Part shown: positions 47,498 through 55,073 of the stretch, piece after piece
How positions within the stretch are numbered: the first letter of the stretch is position 1
Layout of the letters: every line of letters starts with the position of its first letter
DNA from: Methyloversatilis sp. XJ19-49
GTDB taxonomy: Bacteria > Pseudomonadota > Gammaproteobacteria > Burkholderiales > Rhodocyclaceae
Reading direction: 5' to 3'
Assembly (NCBI RefSeq): GCF_024580145.1
Contig: NZ_JANINI010000002.1
Span: 124,001-188,000, forward strand
DNA: 64,000 nucleotides
The notes under the pieces: model-generated
Database searches by the model: none
The model's input: only the letters and a program-made list of their open reading frames with translations
Told to the model about the DNA's origin: nothing
Position numbers and translations under genes: made by a program

Positions 47498-50251
47498 ATG
47501 CTGACCGCCATCCTGTGTCTGCTCGGCCTGATCGCCGGCGCTGCGCACGGCGGGCTCGAAAGCGCTCTCGGCGCCGCCGTCGGCCTTGCCGCCGGCCTGT
47601 GGATCAGCGCCCGCAGTGCACGGCGGGAACGCGACCTGACGCAGAAGCTGCGCGAGCTCGATGACAAGTCACGCTGGCTGTACGACGCGCTGACCGCATT
47701 GCAGCGCGAGCGCAGCGCAGCGCCCCCGGTCGAGGCCCCATCGCCGGACAGCGTAGTCACGGTCGCGCCTGTCGTCGATCCTGCGGCTGCGCCGATCGTT
47801 TCGCCGACGCCGACGACCGTCAGCGCACGGGCCGCCCCGCTCGATGCGCTGCATGCACCCGGCGTGCGCGCCGCAGCAGTCGCCGGGTGCATGGACGCGG
47901 CCGCGCCCGAATCCCGCAGCCCCTCCGCCGGCCCATCGTGGTCGGCCCTGTGGGCGCGCCTGATGGGCGCCAATCCGCTGGCGCGCATCGGCGTCGTCGT
48001 GCTGTTCTTCGGCGTCGCATCGGCGCTGCGGCTGGCCGCGCAGGCGGGCCTGCTGCCGCCGGAGCTGCGGCTTGCCGGCGCGCTGGCGGTCGGGCTGGGC
48101 ATGATCCTCGTCGGCTGGCGCATGACCGGCGCCGGGCCGCGCCGCATGTTCGCGCTGGCGGTACAGGGAGGCGGCTTTGCGCTGCTCTACCTGTCGGTGT
48201 ATTTCGCGCTGGAGCGCTACGGCTTCATCGGGCCGGCGCCGGCCTTCGGACTGTTCGCCGCGCTTGGTGCCGCCTGCGCACTGATGGCCGCGCGCCAGTC
48301 GGCGCAAAGTCTGGCGCTGCTCGGCCTGTCCGGCGCCTTCGTGGCACCGCTGCTCGCCACCACCGGGCAGGGCGACCACATCGTGCTGCTGTCCTACATC
48401 CTGCTGCTCGACATTTTCATCATCGCGCTGTCGTGGCGCCATGCCTGGCGCGCATTGATACTCGCCGGCTTTCTGTTCACCTTCGTGGTCGGCACCGGCT
48501 GGGGGCTGCGCAGCTACACACCGGACGACTATCTCGCGGTACAGGGCTTCCTGATCGCGTTCTTCCTGCTGTTCAGCGCCACCCGGGTCGCGCTGACGGT
48601 CGCCCGTGCGCCGGGTGAAGCGAAAACGGAATCGGGCTGGAACGCCGGCAGCCTGCTGTTCGGCCCACCATTGGCGGCCGGTGTGCTGCAGGCGGCGCTG
48701 ATGCAGCCTTTCGAGTATGGCGACGCGCTCAGCGCGATCGCCGCCGGCCTGTACTACCTCGGGCTGGCCTGGCTGCTGCGGGTGCGCGCATCGGATGCTT
48801 CACTGGCCTTCCGCGCGCACGCCGGCATCGGCGCAGCGCTGCTGACGCTGGCCGTGCCGCTAGCGCTCGACCTGCAGATGACCGCCGCGGTCTATGCCAT
48901 CGAGGGAGCGGCTGCACTGTGGTACGGCTGCGTGCGCGGATCCAGGCTCACGCTGTGGTCCGGCGCGGCACTGCAGGGGCTGGCCGGCCTGTGGCTGGTC
49001 GCCGCGCTGCCTGAGCTGACGCTGGCGTGGCCGCTGGTCAATGGCCGCACGCTCGGCTGCCTGCTGATGGCCGGTGCGGCACTCGCCTCGGTGCGCGTGC
49101 TGCGCGTCACGGCGGCAACCGGTGACGGACTGCCGCAGGCACTGACCGTCTGGCTGGCCGGCTGGTGGCTGTTCGGCGGCCTGGCCGACATCGATGATTT
49201 CGCGCCGTCCGCGCTGCAGCCGGCGCTGGCGCTTCTGTTTGCGATGGCCAGCGCCGCCCTGGCCGAACAGCAGGGGCGCCGCCGCAAATTCGTCACCGCA
49301 CGCGCACTCGCCGCACTGTCGCTGCCGGTGCTGTGGGCGGGCAGCCTGGTTGGCTGGGACATGCAGCACCACCTGCTGTTCGGCGCGATGGCGCTCGCGC
49401 TGCCGCTCGCCTGGGCCACCCATCTGTGGATCCTGCGCCGGCAGGACGAAGACGATGCCGGCCTGTTCAGCCGCTTCCGCCATGTCGCGACGGCCTGGAC
49501 GCTGCTGCTGTCGGTCGGCGTCGAAGCCGGCGGCTGGCTGGATATGTGGCTGCCCGGACAGGACCTGTGGCGCTGGCTCGCCTGGATCATGGTCTGGCTG
49601 GTGACCGGCATCGTGCTGCAGCGAGCCCTGGCCGACGATCGCGACGAATGGCCCTGGACCGCGCAGCGCGACCGCTACGTCGGCTACGTGCAGCGACCGG
49701 TCGCCGCGCTGCTGCTGCTGTCGGTCGCGGCGCTGCAGCTGGCACACGATGGCAGCTCCGCGTTGCGCTACCTGCCGCTCGCCTCGGCCCTCGATGTGGT
49801 CAGCATCGCCGCGCTGCTGTGGCTTGCACGGGGTCAGTCACAGCGCCCGCCTCTGCGTCTGCTGCCGCGCCAGCTGCCACTGACCGGCGCCGTCGGTCTG
49901 CTGTGGGTGTCGGCACTGGCGGCGCGCAGCGTGCATCATCTGGCCGGGGTGGCCTGGTCGGCAGAGGCAATGTTCCACTCCACGCTGCTGCAGGCCGCGC
50001 TTTCGCTGATGTGGACGCTGACCGCACTCGGACTGATGATCCACGCCACCCGCAGCGGTGCGCGTACTCTGTGGTTCGCCGGTTTCGCGCTGCTCGCTGC
50101 GGTAGGTGCCAAATTGCTGATGGTCGATCTGGCCAGCGCGGGCACCGTCGAATGGACCGCCTCCCTGCTCGGGATCGGCGCACTCATCCTGATTGCCAGT
50201 TACGTCGCGCCGGTGCCGCCTGCCACCGCCCCCGAAGGAGTCACACCTTGA
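47498..50251 (+). CDS. DUF2339 polytopic membrane protein
   Basis: A 917-residue protein. A short hydrophobic N terminus and coiled segment (RRERDLTQKLRELDDKSRWLYDAL) and a Pro/Ala linker precede more than 20 predicted membrane segments. ANPLARIGVVVLFFGVASALRLAAQAG is the DUF2339 start signature. Function is unknown. It is 10 bases after the MFS-PlsC gene and overlaps the next TTG start. GC and hydrophobicity produce a long antisense open frame here, which is not a gene. Confidence 0.9.
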   Translation: MLTAILCLLGLIAGAAHGGLESALGAAVGLAAGLWISARSARRERDLTQKLRELDDKSRWLYDALTALQRERSAAPPVEAPSPDSVVTVAPVVDPAAAPIVSPTPTTVSARAAPLDALHAPGVRAAAVAGCMDAAAPESRSPSAGPSWSALWARLMGANPLARIGVVVLFFGVASALRLAAQAGLLPPELRLAGALAVGLGMILVGWRMTGAGPRRMFALAVQGGGFALLYLSVYFALERYGFIGPAPAFGLFAALGAACALMAARQSAQSLALLGLSGAFVAPLLATTGQGDHIVLLSYILLLDIFIIALSWRHAWRALILAGFLFTFVVGTGWGLRSYTPDDYLAVQGFLIAFFLLFSATRVALTVARAPGEAKTESGWNAGSLLFGPPLAAGVLQAALMQPFEYGDALSAIAAGLYYLGLAWLLRVRASDASLAFRAHAGIGAALLTLAVPLALDLQMTAAVYAIEGAAALWYGCVRGSRLTLWSGAALQGLAGLWLVAALPELTLAWPLVNGRTLGCLLMAGAALASVRVLRVTAATGDGLPQALTVWLAGWWLFGGLADIDDFAPSALQPALALLFAMASAALAEQQGRRRKFVTARALAALSLPVLWAGSLVGWDMQHHLLFGAMALALPLAWATHLWILRRQDEDDAGLFSRFRHVATAWTLLLSVGVEAGGWLDMWLPGQDLWRWLAWIMVWLVTGIVLQRALADDRDEWPWTAQRDRYVGYVQRPVAALLLLSVAALQLAHDGSSALRYLPLASALDVVSIAALLWLARGQSQRPPLRLLPRQLPLTGAVGLLWVSALAARSVHHLAGVAWSAEAMFHSTLLQAALSLMWTLTALGLMIHATRSGARTLWFAGFALLAAVGAKLLMVDLASAGTVEWTASLLGIGALILIASYVAPVPPATAPEGVTP

Positions 50252-50778
50252 ATACACGATTGACCGCCGCACTCACCCTTGCCCTGTGCGCCTTCGGCAG
50301 CGCACACGCTGCCGACATCAAGCCCGGCCTGTGGGAATTCAAGTCGAAGCTGGCGATGCCGGGCATGCCCGACATGTCGGCGCAGATGGAAATGATGCAG
50401 CAGCAGATGAAGAACCTGCCGCCGGAGGCGCGCGCCATGATGGAGAAGCAGATGGCCGCCCAGGGCGTCGCGATGGGCAGCGGCGGCACACTGCAGGTAT
50501 GCATCACGGCGGAGGATGCCAAGGGCGCGAACGTCTATACCGGCAAGACCGACGGCGACTGCCGCTACACGAACGTCACCAACACCGCGACCCGGGTCAA
50601 GGGCACGATCACCTGCACGAAACCGAAGGCCAGCGGCGATTTCGAAGCCACCATCGACAGCCCGACCCATTTCACGTCGAAGGTGAACATGCAGTCGGCA
50701 GAAGGTGCGATGAGTGCCGACACCGACGCACGCTGGCTTGCCGCCGACTGCGGCAAGATCAAGCCGACGGCGCGTTGA
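50248..50778 (+). CDS. DUF3617 exported protein
   Basis: A 176-residue protein with a signal peptide (TRLTAALTLALCAFGSAHA). The mature part is DUF3617 (IKPGLWEFKSKLAMPGMP, a Met/Gln-rich helix MEMMQQQMKNLPPEARAMMEKQM, and GDCRYTN...TCTKPKASGDFEATID). The start is a TTG with GAAGGAG upstream, overlapping the DUF2339 stop. Function is unknown. It is the last gene of the ArsR operon. Confidence 0.87.
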   Translation: MNTRLTAALTLALCAFGSAHAADIKPGLWEFKSKLAMPGMPDMSAQMEMMQQQMKNLPPEARAMMEKQMAAQGVAMGSGGTLQVCITAEDAKGANVYTGKTDGDCRYTNVTNTATRVKGTITCTKPKASGDFEATIDSPTHFTSKVNMQSAEGAMSADTDARWLAADCGKIKPTAR

Positions 50779-50990
50779 ACCCCGGCTGGCGCCGGATCGA
50801 CGGCATCGGCCAGACGCGCCTTGTCTGCGGGGCGCCGTCGGGGAACCGGCGTGCGCTGATGGCCTCGAAGCTGACGCAGACCCTTGATTTCACGTATCGT
50901 CCGCGCTTCGACTTCCGGTGCCGGCGCTGACCGCACCGACTTGTGCACCTTCCCCCTCCGCATGCTGCCGGCGCGCGGCCAGACCTGAAG

Positions 50991-51923
50991 ATGGCTTTAC
51001 ACCGCCGACGACATCCTTCCACGCTCGGCTTCGACGCGTTCGACATGGCCTGGGAAGCGACCCCGCCCGGCGTCGTCTACCTGACCCTGCGCGTGCGCCG
51101 CAGCGTGCTGTTCGCGCTGGCCGTAGCGGTGTGCCTGCATCTGGCGCTGCTCGGCTGGATCCTGCACAAGGACAGCATGCCCGAGCTGCCGCTGACCGGT
51201 ACACCGAGCGAAACCATCAGCGCCCGCCTGGTCCAGCCGGAAGCCCCGCGTCCGCGCGCCGAGCCGCAACCGCCCGCGGTGCAACCGGCGCCCGTTCCGC
51301 CGCCGCCGACCCGTCAGACCGAGCGACCCAAGCGTGACCGCAAGCCCGCGCCGGTCAAACCGCAGCCGGAAGTGCTGCGTGCCCCGGTGCCCGACCCGGC
51401 CCCGGCCCCGCCACCGCCGGCGCCGACCCGGCCGAAACTCGACGACGAACCGACCGACATGGCGTCGTACGTCAATCGGCAGCGCGAACGACGGCAGGCG
51501 GCCGAAGCTTCGGAAGGGCGAGAGACCGCTGCCGGCATCGCACGCGAGCGGGTGCCCAGCGCGGACGAAATCGCCATGGCGAACATCAAGCGCAACCTGC
51601 AGTCGGGCACCAGCGGCGTATTCCAGATCACCCGCAAGGGCGTGCGGACGGCGTCTTTCGTGTTCCGCGGCTGGACCACCGACGCGGTCAACGCACGCCG
51701 TGAATACATCGAGGTCGATGCCGGTGTCGGCGGCGACATCGAGCGTGCGCTGGTCAAGCGCATGATCGAACTCATCCGCCGCTACTACCAGGGCAATTTC
51801 AACTGGGAATCGCGCGTGCTCGGCCGTACCGTCGTACTGTCGGCGGCACCCGAAAACAATGCCCAGCTGGAGGATTTCCTGATCCGCGAGTTCTTCCGCA
51901 GCGGCTACAGCTATCCGCCCTGA
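50991..51923 (+). CDS. single-pass protein with proline-rich linker, TonB-like layout
   Basis: About 310 residues. A cytosolic N terminus leads to one membrane helix (SVLFALAVAVCLHLALLGWIL), then a long Pro/Arg/Lys-rich segment (about residues 75-150) and a folded C-terminal domain (GTSGVFQITRKGVRTASFVFRGW, ALVKRMIELIRRYY). The N-in helix and proline spacer resemble TonB/TolA, but the C-terminal domain is not a recognised TonB fold. Start uncertain: GTG at 50943 or ATG at 50991. It does not overlap the previous operon. Confidence 0.7.
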   Translation: MALHRRRHPSTLGFDAFDMAWEATPPGVVYLTLRVRRSVLFALAVAVCLHLALLGWILHKDSMPELPLTGTPSETISARLVQPEAPRPRAEPQPPAVQPAPVPPPPTRQTERPKRDRKPAPVKPQPEVLRAPVPDPAPAPPPPAPTRPKLDDEPTDMASYVNRQRERRQAAEASEGRETAAGIARERVPSADEIAMANIKRNLQSGTSGVFQITRKGVRTASFVFRGWTTDAVNARREYIEVDAGVGGDIERALVKRMIELIRRYYQGNFNWESRVLGRTVVLSAAPENNAQLEDFLIREFFRSGYSYPP

Positions 51924-52067
51924 CGCGCGGTGGGTGCGTCGGCACGCCCGATCATGCCGGCGCGCTGGGTTCGCTGTCGCACGGAACAGGATCGAAGGGA
52001 CGCCTATGTTGGGTCATCCGGCTTCGCCAGACCGGCCAGCCGGCCCACCCTACCCGAGGTACATCCC

Positions 52068-52493
52068 ATGAAGATATCGAACATGCTCCTTGCAGGCGCT
52101 ACCGCGTTTGCGCTGTCCGGCTTCGCGCTGGCCCAGTCCACCCCGTCCGATCCGGCGAAGGCCGCGGGTTCAAGCGGCACGGTCAGCAGCCCGCTGATCG
52201 CCGATCCGGCGACAACCCGGACACCGGCATCCCCCACGCATCCTGCGATCGAAAACACGCAGAAGCCGCTCACGACCGCTCCGGATGCGGTCAGGGGCAG
52301 CACGGTACAGCCGGGTTCCGCTGCGCAGGAACGGATGAACAACACCAGCGCCGACGAACGGCTGCGCATGAATTCATCTAACGCCGCCTCGACCGACTCG
52401 GCGGCAGAAGCCCGCAGGCTGTCGGACGAAGGTGCGACCGGAGCAGGCGACAGCACAGCCCGCCCGCGTGCCGCGCGTGCCGACCGCAACTGA
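52068..52493 (+). CDS. exported low-complexity hypothetical protein
   Basis: A 141-residue protein with a signal peptide (MKISNMLLAGATAFALSGFALA). The mature part is rich in Ser, Thr, Ala, Asp and Pro (STPSDPAKAAGSSGTVSSPL, RMNSSNAASTDSAAEARRLS) and is probably disordered. No family is recognised. Confidence 0.65.
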   Translation: MKISNMLLAGATAFALSGFALAQSTPSDPAKAAGSSGTVSSPLIADPATTRTPASPTHPAIENTQKPLTTAPDAVRGSTVQPGSAAQERMNNTSADERLRMNSSNAASTDSAAEARRLSDEGATGAGDSTARPRAARADRN

Positions 52494-52546
52494 AAGCGCC
52501 TGACACGCGGCGCCGATCTGCTGCACGGGGGGCGGCATGGCGACGG

Positions 52547-53194
52547 TTGCAGTGCTGCGCCCGGGACTGTGCCGCCCGCTTTGTCGCACTCGTCGCTGTG
52601 GCCATGCTGCCGGGGCTGGCGGGTGCAGCCGGACCGGGCACCGACCCGGCACTCGCGACGGCATCACCCGAAGTGCGCCGCACCGTCGTCCGGATCATCG
52701 CGTCGCAGGACAGCGCCGGTGCGCCCTTCCACGTCATCGACAAGAAGCAGGCACGCCTGTTCGCGTTCGACGCGGACGGACGCCTGCTCGGCACGAGTGC
52801 GGTGTTGTTGGGTGCCGCCATCGGTGACCACTCTGTTCCCGGCATCGGCAACCGGCCGCTGGGGCAGATAAGACCGGAGGAACGCACCACGCCCGCCGGG
52901 CGCTTCGTTTCGGAACAGGGGACGAATCTGAAGGGCGAGGATGTGACCTGGGTGGATTACGACAATGCGGTGTCGATGCACCGTGTCCGCACCGGCAAGC
53001 CCGCCGAACGGCGTCTGGAACGCCTGGCCACGCCGACACCTGCGGACAACCGCATTTCGTATGGCTGCATCAATGTGCCGGCGGCCTTCTATGACCGCCA
53101 CATCCGGCCCGGTCCGCAATCGCTGAAGCCAGCGGTGGTCTACGTGCTGCCCGAAACCGGCTCTGCGACAAATGCGTTCGCGCCCGGCAACTGA
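52547..53194 (+). CDS. L,D-transpeptidase-like (YkuD-type) exported protein
   Basis: A 215-residue protein with an N-terminal hydrophobic segment (AARFVALVAVAMLPGLAGA). FHVIDKKQARLFAFDADGRLLG, TPAGRF and a His in VSMHRV precede SYGCINVPAAFYDRH. The His and the S-x-GC-x-N set match the YkuD catalytic motif that cross-links peptidoglycan or attaches lipoproteins. The start is taken as a TTG at 52547, the only start giving a full signal peptide; it is uncertain. Confidence 0.78.
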   Translation: MQCCARDCAARFVALVAVAMLPGLAGAAGPGTDPALATASPEVRRTVVRIIASQDSAGAPFHVIDKKQARLFAFDADGRLLGTSAVLLGAAIGDHSVPGIGNRPLGQIRPEERTTPAGRFVSEQGTNLKGEDVTWVDYDNAVSMHRVRTGKPAERRLERLATPTPADNRISYGCINVPAAFYDRHIRPGPQSLKPAVVYVLPETGSATNAFAPGN

Positions 53195-53335
53195 CAGCGC
53201 CGCACGGCTCTCCCGGAGATTTGTGCGCTGGCAGACGGTCAGCCCGGCGGCAACGCGCTACGGTCAGTGTCGGCGTGCCGGCGCAATGCCTGCACGTATC
53301 GTCAATCCGACTTCACCTGTACCCGGGCTCCCCAC

Positions 53336-53410
53336 ATGAACAGCATTGTCTATATCGTCGGCGCCGTCGTCATCGTTCTCGCCGTTCTGTCCTTCTTCGG
53401 CTTCCGCTGA
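53336..53410 (+). CDS. 24-residue single-membrane-segment small protein
   Basis: The frame reads MNSIVYIVGAVVIVLAVLSFFGFR (split as MNSIVYIVGAVV plus IVLAVLSFFGFR), one complete transmembrane helix and nothing more. Nearly identical 24-residue proteins recur in proteobacteria (from memory of annotation, not checked). Too short for usual gene calling. No clear ribosome site. A hairpin follows the stop. Confidence 0.65.
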   Translation: MNSIVYIVGAVVIVLAVLSFFGFR

Positions 53411-53420
53411 CCCGCCCGGA

Positions 53421-53439
53421 CGCCTGAAACACTCAGGCG
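53421..53439. terminator. possible bidirectional hairpin between convergent genes
   Basis: CGCCTGA (53421-53427), a five-base loop, and its complement (53433-53439) form a small stem between the small protein and the PHB-depolymerase-like gene. No T-tract follows, so intrinsic termination is uncertain. Confidence 0.3.
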
Positions 53440-54566
53440 CCCGGCGTGCCTACCTGCGCAAGAAAGAAGCGCAGCATTTCGCGCGTGGCATCCGGGCCGC
53501 CGGCATCGGTATAGGAGCCGGCTGCCTGTCCGCCTGACCACGCGTGGCCCGCGCCATGCACCACCCAGTGCTCGGCGAGCGCTGCCCCGTCGTGATCGTC
53601 ATGCACGATGCGCGTGTAGTGACGCCCCTTTTCCGAAACGCCCTGCTGCGTGTGCGTGCGGCGCTTTTCCGGCTGCCCTGCCACGCGGCCAAGCGCGGCA
53701 GCAATGACCTGTTCGCCGTTGCGCGGATGCACGGTGTGGTCCCGATCGCCGTGAAACACAATGGTCGGAACCGCGCGTACTGCCGGCTGAGCCGCGCCGC
53801 GACGCTTCTTCATCCCACCTGTCATCGGTGAAGTGTCCGGCGCACCCCCCGACATCACCGCGAACGCCTCGGAGACGCTGCCCGCCGCGCCGCACGGCAA
53901 GCCGGAATGCACACCCGCTGCGGCGAAAATGTCCGGATAGGCGTTGGCAACGATGTCAGCCATCGCGCCGCCTGCCGACAGCCCGGCAACGAACACGCGC
54001 CGGGCATCGATGCCATGCGCCTGCATCACCGACAGCGTCAGTGCAGCCAGGGCCGCGGGCTCACCGCTGCCGCGCTTCTGATGGGCGTGCTCGAACCAGT
54101 TCCAGCAGCCTTGCGGATTGGCCGCCTGCGACTGCGCCGGATAGAGCACGACGAATCCCAGCTCGTCGGCCAGTGCATTCATGCCGGTACCCGCGGCGAA
54201 ATCGTCAGGGTTCTGCGTGCAGCCGTGCAGCATCACCACCAGCGGCAGCGCGTCGCTGGTGCGTCCGGCCGGCTGGTACAGCTTGTACTGGCGCGTCACC
54301 CCGCCATGCACGAAGCGTTCGTCGGTGAAACGACCGGCCTGCGGCGCAGGCGCATCCGGTCGCAGCGCCGGCTGATCGGTGCCGAGCAGGCCGGATGGAT
54401 TCTCCTTCACTTCGAAAGCCTCGCCCTCGAAGGCCTGCGAAGGCATGCCGGCCGCCGCCGCCATCCCTTCGAGCGCGCGCTGGATGGCTTCGGTGGCTTC
54501 GTTCAGCCGCCCGGCTTGCGTGAGCCGGGTGGCGTCGCGCATCAGAAGCTGGAACTGGGTGTGCAT
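53433..54566 (-). CDS. PHB depolymerase family esterase
   Basis: About 377 residues of alpha/beta hydrolase. The N terminus has a coiled segment (TRLTQAGRLNEATEAIQRALEGM). The core has VVMLHGCTQNPDDFA, the nucleophile elbow GLSAGGAMA and a late His (VHGAGHAWSGG). This is the LpqC/PHB-depolymerase family; the lack of a signal peptide makes a granule or intracellular ester substrate possible. GAGG six bases before an ATG at 54566 supports that start over 54581. Its upstream neighbour is a CopG regulator. Confidence 0.88.
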   Translation of the reverse strand: MHTQFQLLMRDATRLTQAGRLNEATEAIQRALEGMAAAAGMPSQAFEGEAFEVKENPSGLLGTDQPALRPDAPAPQAGRFTDERFVHGGVTRQYKLYQPAGRTSDALPLVVMLHGCTQNPDDFAAGTGMNALADELGFVVLYPAQSQAANPQGCWNWFEHAHQKRGSGEPAALAALTLSVMQAHGIDARRVFVAGLSAGGAMADIVANAYPDIFAAAGVHSGLPCGAAGSVSEAFAVMSGGAPDTSPMTGGMKKRRGAAQPAVRAVPTIVFHGDRDHTVHPRNGEQVIAAALGRVAGQPEKRRTHTQQGVSEKGRHYTRIVHDDHDGAALAEHWVVHGAGHAWSGGQAAGSYTDAGGPDATREMLRFFLAQVGTPGA

Positions 54567-54602
54567 GGGAACCTCATTCATGGAAGCGGATGTCGTCGGG
54601 GC

Positions 54603-55028
54603 TCAGGGCACGCGATCGGCCAGCGCGGCCTTCACCGCAGGACTCGCATGCAGCGCACCCAGCACATCGATCGAGGCGATGGCGGCGCGTGCCAGTTCGG
54701 GGGTGACGTCGTCGGCCAGCGTGACCAGCCCAAGCACGCGTATCTGCAGCGTCTCGCCGCCGTCACACACGGCCTGCAGATCAGCCGCACTGAAATGCTG
54801 CAGGCCCAGCACGAACATACGGCGCGTCACGACGTGCTTCACCGCGTCGGCGTGGCTGGCCAGGTGATTGCGGATGGCAGTACGGATGAAGTCGCTCCGG
54901 TTGCCGTAGAACCCCTCGGCGACCAGCAGATCGATCTGGCCGAGATCGACAAAACCGAGATTGATGGTGATCTTCTCGGACTCGGCAGGCTTCACCTTGA
55001 CGGCGGACAGTGAGCGGACTGTATTCAT
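54603..55028 (-). CDS. CopG (ribbon-helix-helix) family protein
   Basis: A 141-residue protein with an N-terminal ribbon-helix-helix: EKITINLGFVDLGQIDLLVAEGFYGNRSDFIRTAIRNHL. The C-terminal part (ADLQAVCDGGETLQIRVLGLV) has no recognised fold. AGGA precedes the ATG at 55028. It lies 36 bases upstream of the esterase gene on the same strand and may control it. Confidence 0.82.
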   Translation of the reverse strand: MNTVRSLSAVKVKPAESEKITINLGFVDLGQIDLLVAEGFYGNRSDFIRTAIRNHLASHADAVKHVVTRRMFVLGLQHFSAADLQAVCDGGETLQIRVLGLVTLADDVTPELARAAIASIDVLGALHASPAVKAALADRVP

Positions 55029-55073
55029 GCGAACCATCCTAACACCATCCATATGGATGGCCTACGGATGTTT

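Noticed and set aside
44191-48147. A 1318-codon open frame on the minus strand
   Set aside because: It runs across three plausible plus-strand genes with recognisable motifs and its translation is Arg/Gln/His-rich without any fold.
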